DNA of 10,236 nucleotides from Thermoplasmatota archaeon (GTDB taxonomy: Archaea; Thermoplasmatota; E2; JACPAO01; JAHFTW01). This document shows positions 1-6,081 of this stretch, piece after piece. The stretch lies in NCBI GenBank assembly GCA_028289805.1, contig JANQNI010000161.1, positions 1 to 10,236 of the forward strand, in the 5' to 3' direction. The notes beneath the pieces are model-generated. The model searched no databases and had not been told where the DNA came from. It was given only the letters and a program-made list of their open reading frames with translations. Both the position numbers and the translations under genes were made by a program. Numbering within the stretch: the first letter of the stretch is position 1; every line of letters starts with the position of its first letter.

Positions 1-2
1 TC

Positions 3-590
3 GCCCTCCTCTCCGCCGCCGAGGCGCAGGTCCGGTCCGCCGTCGTGTTGCAGACCGGCACCGGCCTGGAAGTCCCCGACGCCGTGCTGGATGCCGCCGA
101 GCAGGGCGCCGCCCGCGCCATCACCCGCGCCCGCACCGCCGGCGCCGAGCCGGTGCTGCCCGTCAGCCTCGCGGAACTGGCCGGCGACCAGGACAACAGC
201 GACGCCCTGGAGAGCCTGTGGCTCGCCCGCACCCTCGCCCTGCTCGTCACCGCCGAGCCGACCGCCCCGCAGGCGACCGTGGTCGGCCTCGACCGCGACC
301 CCACCCTGCGGTGGATGGTCGCCGCCCTCGCCCTGGGCGTCCTGCTGGGCGCCGGCGTGGTCGGGAGCGCCTGGGCGGGCGCCGCGGCCATGCGCAAGCC
401 CCCGCCGCCCACCCCGGCCGCCGCGCCGCGCACGCCCCCCACCGAGCCGGAGACGGACGAAGCGGGACCCGCCTTCCGCGTCGCCCCGCCGCGCCGCGTC
501 GCGTACGCCTGGGACGACGAGGCCCCGGCCCGCCCCGACGCGGACGACGAGCCGGGCAGGCCCGACGGAGACGACGACAAGGCGATGTAG
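3..590 (+). CDS. C-terminal part of a one-pass membrane protein of unknown function (5' end outside window)
   Basis: The reading frame is open from base 3 to a TAG at 588–590, giving 195 visible residues; it runs off the left edge, so the true start is not seen. A GTG at 45 could be read as a start, but the residues before it look equally coding. The visible N-terminal half is Ala-rich and probably helical. One clear hydrophobic segment follows at about visible residues 104–130 (WMVAALALGVLLGAG...). The last ~65 residues are low-complexity: a Pro/Ala-rich stretch and then an Asp/Glu/Pro-rich acidic tail. I recognise no family. The TauE/SafE-type gene starts 21 bases downstream in the same direction, so the two are probably co-transcribed. 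A membrane-anchored accessory protein is possible, but that is only inference. Confidence 0.6.
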   Translation, partial: ALLSAAEAQVRSAVVLQTGTGLEVPDAVLDAAEQGAARAITRARTAGAEPVLPVSLAELAGDQDNSDALESLWLARTLALLVTAEPTAPQATVVGLDRDPTLRWMVAALALGVLLGAGVVGSAWAGAAAMRKPPPPTPAAAPRTPPTEPETDEAGPAFRVAPPRRVAYAWDDEAPARPDADDEPGRPDGDDDKAM

Positions 591-610
591 GGCGCACCGG
601 CTGGCCCGAC

Positions 611-1378
611 GTGGACCCCGGCACCGCCCTCCTCCTGGCGCTCGCCGGGCTCCTGGCCGGCTTCATCGACAGCATCGTCGGGGGCGGCGGCGTCATCACC
701 CTCCCCGCCCTGCTCGCCGCCGGCGTTCCGCCCCATCTCGCCCTGGGCACCAACAAGGTCGCCGGCACCGCCGCCAGCAGCACCGCGGCCCTCCAGTACG
801 CCCGCGCCGGCCTCCTCAAGCCCCGCCTCGCGTGGTCCGCCTTCCCGGTGGCCGTCCTCGCCGCCGTGCTGGGCGCCGTCACCGTGCTGCAGGTGGACGA
901 ACGCGTCGTGGTGGGCCTCGTGGCCGTCGTGATGGTCGCCCTCGTCGGCTACGTCCTGCTGCGCCCCCGCTTCGGCGTCGAGGACCGGTTTCGCGGCCTC
1001 ACCGCCGGCAGCCTCGCCGCCACCGCCCTGCTCGCCCTCGGCGTCGGCTTCTACGACGGGTTCCTGGGCCCCGGCACCGGCAACTTCCTCCTCTTCGGCC
1101 TCGTCGCCATCCACGGCTTCTCGTTCCTGGACGCCGCCGCCCACGGCCGGCTGCTCAACTTCGGCTCCAACGTCGGCGCCCTCGCCTTCTTCGCCCTCAC
1201 CGACAACGTCTCCTGGGGCCTCGGGCTGCTGCTCGGCGCCGCCACCATGACCGGGGCCTACGTCGGCAGCCGCGCCGGCATCAAGCACGGCGCGCGGTGG
1301 ATCCGCCCCCTCTTCGTCACCGTCGCCGCCGTGCTGCTGGTGCGGCTCCTGTGGGGCCTCCGGGGGGTCGCTGCGTGA
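611..1378 (+). CDS. TauE/SafE family (DUF81) membrane permease, probable anion/sulfur-compound exporter
   Basis: This is a 255-residue, almost entirely hydrophobic protein with about eight predicted membrane segments, the usual size for TauE/SafE. Both inverted-repeat signature motifs of the family are visible: the N-terminal FIDSIVGGGG (about residues 18–27) followed by LGTNK (45–49), and the second-half GFYDGFLGPGTGNF (146–159). Members of this family move small anions such as sulfite, sulfoacetate or other organic acids across the cytoplasmic membrane; the substrate here cannot be read from sequence. I chose the GTG at 611 because it lies just before the first membrane helix and 21 bases after the preceding stop. 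The open frame upstream of it is Arg/Pro-rich shadow of the previous gene. The stop overlaps the next start (GTGA, 1375–1378), implying translational coupling with the DUF72 gene. Confidence 0.9.
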   Translation: MDPGTALLLALAGLLAGFIDSIVGGGGVITLPALLAAGVPPHLALGTNKVAGTAASSTAALQYARAGLLKPRLAWSAFPVAVLAAVLGAVTVLQVDERVVVGLVAVVMVALVGYVLLRPRFGVEDRFRGLTAGSLAATALLALGVGFYDGFLGPGTGNFLLFGLVAIHGFSFLDAAAHGRLLNFGSNVGALAFFALTDNVSWGLGLLLGAATMTGAYVGSRAGIKHGARWIRPLFVTVAAVLLVRLLWGLRGVAA

Positions 1379-2199
1379 GCGGGGGCCGCGTCCGCATCGG
1401 CCTCGGCGCCTGGAACAACCGCCACTTCGGCCACGCCCTCTACCCCCTCGGCACCCGCCACGCCGAGTGGCTGCCCCGCTACGCGCGACTGCTCGACTGC
1501 GCCGAGGCCGACGTGCTCTACCACCGCGCCCCCGAACCAGAAGAACTCGCCGGATGGGCCGCGGCGGTGCCGGAGAACTTCCGCTTCGTCCCCAAGATGC
1601 ACAAGCGCGTCGCGCAGGGACCCTGGGACGAGGAAGCCCTCGCCGCGGCGCGGGCGTTCGTCCAGGAGATGGAGGCGCTGGGCGACCGACGCGGACCCAC
1701 CCTGCTCCAGTTCCCCGCCGCCTTCGAGCACGACCCCGACGCCGCCGACTGGCTGGAGCGGTTGCTGCGCGTCGTGCCCCGCCCCGTGGTGGAGTTCCGA
1801 CATGAATCCTGGTTCATGGACGAGCACGGCGTGGAGGCCCTGCTGCGCGACCGCGACGCCGGCCTCGTCTGGAGCACCTGGCCCAAAGCCCCCGCGCCCC
1901 CCTGGCGCACCGCCCGCACCGGCTTCGTCCGCTTCGTCGGTACCCTCGGCAAGCGACGCGGACGCTGGGTCACGCAACGAGACGGCACCGACGAGTTGCT
2001 GCGCGTCCGGGAAGCACTGCTCGCGGCCCAAGCCGACGGCGCCTTCGACGAGACCTACGTCGTCGTCACCAACCGCTTCGAGGGCAACGCCGTCGACAGC
2101 CTGCCCACCGTGGCCGCCGCCGTGGGCCGCCTCGACGTGGCCGAAGGCTGCCGCAGGCCGCCGGGGACGCCGTTGCTGGTGGCGGCCGTCGACAGCTGA
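1375..2199 (+). CDS. DUF72 family (YecE-like) TIM-barrel protein
   Basis: This 274-residue protein belongs to the DUF72 family, a TIM-barrel-like family of unknown biochemical function. Visible landmarks are the N-terminal RIGLGAWNN (7–15), which corresponds to the usual RIGTSGW; a LPRYARLLDCAEADVLYHR region (33–51), normally containing an E-x-N-x-T-F-Y motif; NFRFVPKMHK (68–77); LLQFPAAF (110–117); VVEFRHESWF (138–147), the most diagnostic motif; and FVRFVGTLGKRRG near 184–196. The E-x-N-x-T-F-Y stretch is degenerate, so this is a divergent member. The GTG at 1375 overlaps the TauE/SafE stop in a 4-base GTGA arrangement, which decides the start and suggests coupled translation. The gene ends 14 bases before the end of the convergent lipoprotein gene. 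Family assignment is confident; the role is unknown. Confidence 0.85.
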   Translation: MSGGRVRIGLGAWNNRHFGHALYPLGTRHAEWLPRYARLLDCAEADVLYHRAPEPEELAGWAAAVPENFRFVPKMHKRVAQGPWDEEALAAARAFVQEMEALGDRRGPTLLQFPAAFEHDPDAADWLERLLRVVPRPVVEFRHESWFMDEHGVEALLRDRDAGLVWSTWPKAPAPPWRTARTGFVRFVGTLGKRRGRWVTQRDGTDELLRVREALLAAQADGAFDETYVVVTNRFEGNAVDSLPTVAAAVGRLDVAEGCRRPPGTPLLVAAVDS

Positions 2200-2213
2200 A
2201 CGCATCGGGCCCG

Positions 2214-3140
2214 TCAGGGGGCGCAACGTCCGGGAACGAACAGGTCGTCACGGGGCGACATCACCGCCCGATGGAACGTGTTCAGGTACTCGCCCGACGC
2301 TTCGATGCCATCGCGCCACTCGGGACCGAGGTTGACCAGGGCCACGTGGAGCGCCGGGTCGACGCCCGTGTACCCCACCTCCAGGACCGCCACGCCGGCG
2401 TGGCGGGCGGGACCCATGATGGCCGTCGGCCACACACCCCAACCCGTCTCGTCCCGCTCCATGGTGCGGGGCTCCGCCTCGAACTGGGAGGGAGGCTGGA
2501 AGCGGTAGGTCAGCGACGCCGCGCCGCATTGGCTGTCGCGCGCCAGGAGGGCGAGGAACTCGTCGCCCTCTTCGGCGTCCATCTGTAGGGTGCGGACCAC
2601 GCCGTCGGCCCGGATCGCCTCCGAGCGAACCTCGAACGTGGCGTCCTCCAGGGTCGGCGACCAGGCCCGCACGCCGTCGCCGGGCCACTGGTGCAGGACC
2701 TGGACCCGGGTCGGATGCTCGGCGAAGACGAACAGGGTCGCGAACGCGTCCGATGCCCAGCCGACATCGTCCACGATGTAGACTTCCTGGTCGCTTCGGT
2801 GGATGGTCGTGCCCCAATGCGGCATCTCATGGATGTTCGACGGAACGTCCTGGACCTCCGTGTGGGTCACGTAGACGAACCCGTCCTCGCCCAGCGGGGC
2901 GGTCCGCACGCCGAAGAAGGTCATGTTGAACGCGCCGGAGACGACGGGCTGGCGGAACCAGGCCATGCCGTGGACCACCTCGTCCACGACCCATGATCCT
3001 TCCATGGCCGCAGGGGTGTCCGCGTCCAACGGGTCCCGGTCGGGCCTCGGGAGGGTCCACTCCGGCTCCCCGGCAGGAGCCTCCGCCTGGAGGCACCCGG
3101 CCAACAGGGGGAAGAAGAGGAGTAGGAACACGGACCGCAT
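2214..3140 (-). CDS. Putative secreted lipoprotein of unknown function
   Basis: The 308-residue product begins with a short basic and then very hydrophobic stretch ending in a lipobox (PLLAGC, Cys16). This predicts export and lipid anchoring on the outer face of the cytoplasmic membrane. The mature part begins with a low-complexity Pro/Asp/Glu linker and continues as a β-rich, acidic sequence (FNMTFFGVRT, GFVYVTHTEVQ, ATLFVFAEHP). Two further cysteines at 205 and 306, the latter three residues from the C-terminus, could form a disulfide. No enzyme motif or named domain is recognisable. The start was set at the ATG at 3140 because it places the signal sequence at the very N-terminus; the frame stays open upstream to 3323 but that extension is not signal-like. 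The gene is convergent with DUF72 (14-base gap). The long divergent gap to the next gene should hold its promoter. Confidence 0.75.
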   Translation of the reverse strand: MRSVFLLLFFPLLAGCLQAEAPAGEPEWTLPRPDRDPLDADTPAAMEGSWVVDEVVHGMAWFRQPVVSGAFNMTFFGVRTAPLGEDGFVYVTHTEVQDVPSNIHEMPHWGTTIHRSDQEVYIVDDVGWASDAFATLFVFAEHPTRVQVLHQWPGDGVRAWSPTLEDATFEVRSEAIRADGVVRTLQMDAEEGDEFLALLARDSQCGAASLTYRFQPPSQFEAEPRTMERDETGWGVWPTAIMGPARHAGVAVLEVGYTGVDPALHVALVNLGPEWRDGIEASGEYLNTFHRAVMSPRDDLFVPGRCAP

Positions 3141-3449
3141 GCGAATACGTCTCGCTGATGACGTCCATGTTGCCGAGGGTCGGATCGCTTGCCCATTCAC
3201 AAGACCGACCCCAACCATGAAGACGTTGATCGAACCCTGAACATCATTGGCATTGCCCAAGGCACGCCCAGGGTGCATAATGGGTTGCCGCCCCGACCGC
3301 ACGGAGGATACCGTATCGCCCACGTCGCCGCACCGCGGCCCACCTCGTCAGGAAAGGATTCCAACCAGGAAACCAACCGGCAGCGAAGCCGACCCACCCC
3401 GCCCATTCGACACCGATGGGGCCAAGTGCGGCCGCGGCGGTTCCCCCGC
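3141..3449. other. Divergent intergenic region (309 bp) between lipoprotein and GGCT-like genes
   Basis: No gene is supported here. The frame of the downstream plus-strand gene is open back to 3189, but that stretch is Pro/Arg-rich and lacks any conserved character, so it is read as non-coding. The sequence is somewhat less GC-rich than its surroundings near 3225–3260. I could not pick a convincing TATA element or long inverted repeat. It presumably contains the promoters for both flanking genes. Confidence 0.5.
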
Positions 3450-3875
3450 ATGCACGTCTCGGCGTTCTTCTACGGCTCGTACATGGATCCGGAGGTCCTG
3501 CGGAAGTTCGGTGCCGACCCCGGCGTCGGTGTCGCGGCGCGGCTGGCGGGCCACCGGTTGGCCTTCACGCCGCACGCGAACCTGTTGCCCGCCAGTGACG
3601 GCGGGGTGCATGGGTTCGTCTACGAGTTGACCCACGACGAACTGGACCGCCTGTACGGCCCCAACGGGTTCGTCACGACGTACCGGCCCGTTCCGGTGGT
3701 GGTGGAGACGGACGCGGGGTCGCGCACGGCGATGACGTTCGTGGAGGAGGCTCCGGAGGCTGCGCCCGACGCCGGCTACCTGGAGGCGTTCCTGGCGATC
3801 TGCCGCCGCCTCGGGCTGCCGCAGGACCACGTCGCGGCCGTGGAGCGCGCTGCGGGCGTGGCCGCCCCCGCGTAG
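3450..3875 (+). CDS. Gamma-glutamylcyclotransferase-like (AIG2-like) protein
   Basis: The 141-residue product is the right length for the GGCT/AIG2-like fold. It opens with the family's substrate-loop motif, here FFYGSYM (6–12, usually YGSNM). Later come the β-strand HGFVYEL (54–60), LDRLYG (65–70) and YRPVPVVV (78–85), which match the usual order of the fold. Classical members cyclise γ-glutamyl amines to 5-oxoproline using a glutamate in an E-G pair between these last two motifs; here that place reads PNG (Asn72), so catalytic activity of the classical kind is doubtful. The ATG at 3450 directly precedes the first β-strand, which is why it was chosen over the longer open frame from 3189. No Shine-Dalgarno site is evident. 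It converges with the ArsR gene across 27 bases. Confidence 0.75.
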   Translation: MHVSAFFYGSYMDPEVLRKFGADPGVGVAARLAGHRLAFTPHANLLPASDGGVHGFVYELTHDELDRLYGPNGFVTTYRPVPVVVETDAGSRTAMTFVEEAPEAAPDAGYLEAFLAICRRLGLPQDHVAAVERAAGVAAPA

Positions 3876-3902
3876 GCGGGGCGGACCGGACCTCGCCGGG
3901 TG

Positions 3903-4211
3903 CTACGGGTCGCCCCAGTGCCCCTCGTACCCGCCCAGGTACTCCACCACCGTCGCCATCGGGTCGGCGTTGAGGTGGCAGTGGCGGGCGCGGCCCCGCT
4001 TCTCCGTGACCACCAGCCCGGCTTGCTCCAGCACGCGCAGGTGCTTCTGCACGGCGGGCAGGCTCATGGGCAGGGGCTCGGCCAGTTCCGAGACGGTGTG
4101 GTCCCCGTGGCGCAGGTGCTCCAGGAGGCGTCGCCGTGTCGGGTCCGACAGGGCCTGGAAGCAGCGGTCCAGGCCGAGGGCGCCGGACGGCCGCGCGGTC
4201 GTGGCGCTCAC
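3903..4211 (-). CDS. ArsR-family winged-helix transcriptional regulator
   Basis: This is a 102-residue DNA-binding protein of the ArsR/SmtB winged-helix fold, acting in the cytoplasm as a dimeric repressor in known relatives. The core begins with FQALSDPTRRRLLEHL (18–33). It continues through the recognition helix-turn-helix at about 39–63 (VSELAEPLPMSLPAVQKHLR) and the wing (about 67–80, VVTEKRGRARHCHL). The ELCVCDL metal-binding motif of true arsenic/cadmium sensors is absent; the sequence resembles the SdpR-like subgroup often found with non-metal target genes. The only plausible start in frame is the GTG at 4211, since no ATG occurs before the conserved helices. It is divergent from the PPK2 gene across 258 bases, so autoregulation and control of PPK2 are reasonable inferences. 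Confidence 0.85.
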   Translation of the reverse strand: MSATTARPSGALGLDRCFQALSDPTRRRLLEHLRHGDHTVSELAEPLPMSLPAVQKHLRVLEQAGLVVTEKRGRARHCHLNADPMATVVEYLGGYEGHWGDP

Positions 4212-4469
4212 CTGCGTCCACCCCGAGGGAGGTCGGTCGGAGGTCTGGCGGGGCGCGTCTCCGGCAAGCCGGTGCGCAGGATGGGGCGCAGGCCGGGCGA
4301 GGGAGAAATCATGGATGGGCGCATGAGCGAGTATACCACATGGTCCACGAATCCCTTCCGCAAGGATCCCAAAGTATCCAAAATTCGTGCCAACAGACAA
4401 TGGCCCGAAAACATCGCATCCGCTGGCCGCGATGCAAGATGACTTGAAGCCCCACGCCGACTTGCGCCT
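4212..4469. promoter_or_regulatory. Divergent control region between ArsR and PPK2 genes
   Basis: The stretch 4328–4440 is clearly more AT-rich than its surroundings and lies between two divergent starts. A TATA-like sequence on the minus strand (GGTATACTC, about 4329–4337) could serve the regulator; AAAGTATCCAAAATTC (4371–4386) could serve PPK2. An imperfect inverted repeat, CCTT-CCGC-AAGG (4354–4365), extends outward by an AT pair on each side if one base is bulged. It sits between the two candidate promoters and is a possible operator for the ArsR protein. All of this is by eye and unproven. Confidence 0.35.
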
Positions 4470-5270
4470 ATGCCCGCAACCGTCCTGCGGCCTGGACACG
4501 ACGCGGAACTGGACCGCATCCCCACCCGCGTCCTGGCCGACGACAGCGTGCGTGAGGAGACGCGGCGGCTGAAGAAACAGTTGAGCCGCCTCCAGGAGCG
4601 CCTGTACGCGGAGGGCCGCCAGCGGCTGCTCGTCGTCTTGCAGGCGATGGACACGGGCGGCAAGGACACCGTCATCCGCAAGGTGTTCCGGGACTGCAAC
4701 GTGCAGGGCGTCCGCGTCCACCGCTTCGAGGCCCCCAACCAGCGCGAACTGGGCCGCGATTTCCTCTGGCGCGCCCACATCGTCGTCCCGCCCGACGGCC
4801 ACATCGCCGTCTGGAACCGCAGCCACTACGGCGGCGTCCTGGAGGAGCGCGTCAAGGGCATCGTCCCCGAGTCGGTCTGGCGCCTCCGCTACCGGCAGAT
4901 CAACGACTTCGAGCGCCTGCTGACCGAGTCCGGCACGCGCATCCTGAAGTTCTTCCTCCACATCAGCAAGGACGAGCAGCGCCGGCGCCTCCAGCGACGA
5001 CTCGACAACCCCGACAAGCGGTGGAAGTTCAGCCCCGACGACCTCACGCAGCGCGCCCACTGGGACGACTACCAGGCCGCCTACGAGGAGGCGTTGCGCG
5101 AGACGACGACCGAGTGGGCGCCGTGGACGGTCGTGCCCGCCGACGACAAGCGCTCCCGGGACCACGTCATCGCGGGCGCCCTCGTGCGGGCGCTGGAGGA
5201 GATGGACCCCCAGTACCCGACGGTGGAGGGACTGCCGGACACCATCAACGGACAGGACGTCCTCGAGTAA
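4470..5270 (+). CDS. ppk2: Polyphosphate kinase 2 family protein (class III-like polyphosphate:nucleotide phosphotransferase)
   Basis: The 266-residue protein is a PPK2-family P-loop kinase, cytoplasmic, which transfers phosphate from inorganic polyphosphate to nucleotides. Visible features are the Walker A motif LQAMDTGGKD (57–66), a FLWRAH segment (98–103), and a Walker B/lid region IAVWNRSHY (112–120). These are followed by VPESVWRLRYRQINDFE, then ILKFFLHISKDEQ (158–170), WKFSPDDL (185–192), HWDDY (197–201) and TEWAPWTVVPADDK (214–227). The order and wording fit the single-domain class III group that can phosphorylate AMP and ADP. An oddity is NRSHYGG: the family usually has an acidic pair after HY. 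The ATG at 4470 leaves a normal-length N-terminus. Polyphosphate-driven nucleotide regeneration fits stress or energy buffering; the divergent ArsR gene may regulate it. Confidence 0.9.
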   Translation: MPATVLRPGHDAELDRIPTRVLADDSVREETRRLKKQLSRLQERLYAEGRQRLLVVLQAMDTGGKDTVIRKVFRDCNVQGVRVHRFEAPNQRELGRDFLWRAHIVVPPDGHIAVWNRSHYGGVLEERVKGIVPESVWRLRYRQINDFERLLTESGTRILKFFLHISKDEQRRRLQRRLDNPDKRWKFSPDDLTQRAHWDDYQAAYEEALRETTTEWAPWTVVPADDKRSRDHVIAGALVRALEEMDPQYPTVEGLPDTINGQDVLE

Positions 5271-5292
5271 GGGAAAGAGGAACCGCCGGGGC

Positions 5293-5430
5293 TCAGCAGT
5301 AGGGGCCGTCGCGGATGCAGTCGATGTGGTCCGTGATCAGCGCGAGGGGGTCCTTGGTGGCCTCCACGCCGGTGGCCATCGTCAGGAGGGCGAGCAGGAG
5401 CAGGCCGATGCGGAGCGTCAGGGCACGCAT
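5293..5430 (-). CDS. Small secreted peptide precursor, 45 residues, two cysteines
   Basis: This short reading frame starts at the ATG at 5430 and encodes a clear signal peptide: MRALTLRIG followed by a Leu-rich core and a VEA-type cleavage site near residue 24. The mature peptide would be about 21 residues, with cysteines at 38 and 45 (C-x6-C), the last residue being Cys. The peptide resembles none of the named families I know. Gene position supports it: it fills the gap between two plus-strand genes, ends 22 bases after PPK2, and lies in the same window as three other secreted Cys-rich mini-proteins. Against it, the frame stays open upstream to 6042 as a shadow of the thioesterase gene, and the ribosome-binding site (GGGGTG about 8 bases upstream of the ATG) is only modest. 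It may be real, a remnant, or chance. Confidence 0.5.
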   Translation of the reverse strand: MRALTLRIGLLLLALLTMATGVEATKDPLALITDHIDCIRDGPYC

Positions 5431-5616
5431 GCCCGGCACCCCGTGGTGGCGTGCAAGAACCCTGCGGGGGGGTTCCCATCCATCCAACGCGGATGCGGCG
5501 CTCCCGCCGCGGCCACCCCGGTCGACCAGCGGCCGACTGTGCGCTTCCGTCCAAGCACCTTGAAGACGCCGCGCCCACTGCCGGAGCCCGTGCCCCGCAG
5601 CCTCGACCCCGTGCCC

Positions 5617-6072
5617 ATGAGCCAGAGCGCCACCACCATGAGCCGCCTCATGCAGCCCGACGAGGCCAACGTGTACGGCAACGTCCACGGCGGCGCCATC
5701 CTGAAGTACATCGACGAGGCCGCCGCCGTCGCCGCATGGCGCCACGCCCGCGTGCCCAAGGTCGTCACCGCCTCCTTCGAGCGCATGTCGTTCAAGGAAC
5801 CGGTCTTCGTGGGCGACATCCTGCACTGCCACGCCACCGTGCGCCACACGGGCCGCACCAGCATGGTCATCGGCGTGCGCGTGGAGGGCGAGGACCCATC
5901 CACAGGCGACGTGCGCCACGTGGCCAGCGCTCACGTCACGTTCGTGGGGCTGGACAAGACCGGCAAGCCCACCGAGGTGCCGGAGGTGCGGGCCGAGACG
6001 GAGGAGGAGCAGGAGAAGATGGAGCGCGCGCAGCGCATCCACGAGGCCATCAAGGCGGCGCTGCGGGGCTGA
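5617..6072 (+). CDS. Hotdog-fold acyl-CoA thioesterase (YciA/BACH-like)
   Basis: The 151-residue protein is a single hotdog domain that hydrolyses acyl-CoA to free acid and CoA, probably as a cytoplasmic oligomer. The family signature is clear near the N-terminus: NVYGNVHGGAILKYIDEAA (18–36), with the acidic residue Asp33 in the active-site helix and the H-G-G turn before it. Next come VVTASFERMSFKEPVFVGD (49–67), the typical central β-strands, and the last core strand HVASAHVTFVGLD (101–113). A charged Glu-rich helical tail follows (127–150). The chosen ATG at 5617 directly precedes the conserved region; a GTG six bases earlier (5611) would add two residues. It is a monocistronic gene, divergent from the 45-residue peptide and convergent with the kelch gene (9-base gap). 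Chain-length preference cannot be read from sequence. Confidence 0.88.
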   Translation: MSQSATTMSRLMQPDEANVYGNVHGGAILKYIDEAAAVAAWRHARVPKVVTASFERMSFKEPVFVGDILHCHATVRHTGRTSMVIGVRVEGEDPSTGDVRHVASAHVTFVGLDKTGKPTEVPEVRAETEEEQEKMERAQRIHEAIKAALRG

Positions 6073-6081
6073 ACCCGCGCC

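Noticed and set aside
91..1374. Upstream extension of the DUF72 frame
   Set aside because: It is Arg/Pro-rich out-of-frame reading of the TauE/SafE gene; the GTG at 1375 begins the conserved domain.
1258..2226. 322-residue minus-strand open frame across the DUF72 gene
   Set aside because: It is a Gly/Ala/Val-rich shadow caused by high GC; the opposite strand carries recognisable DUF72 motifs.
3189..3449. N-terminal extension of the GGCT-like protein
   Set aside because: It has no conserved character, is Pro/Arg-rich, and the fold begins immediately after the ATG at 3450.
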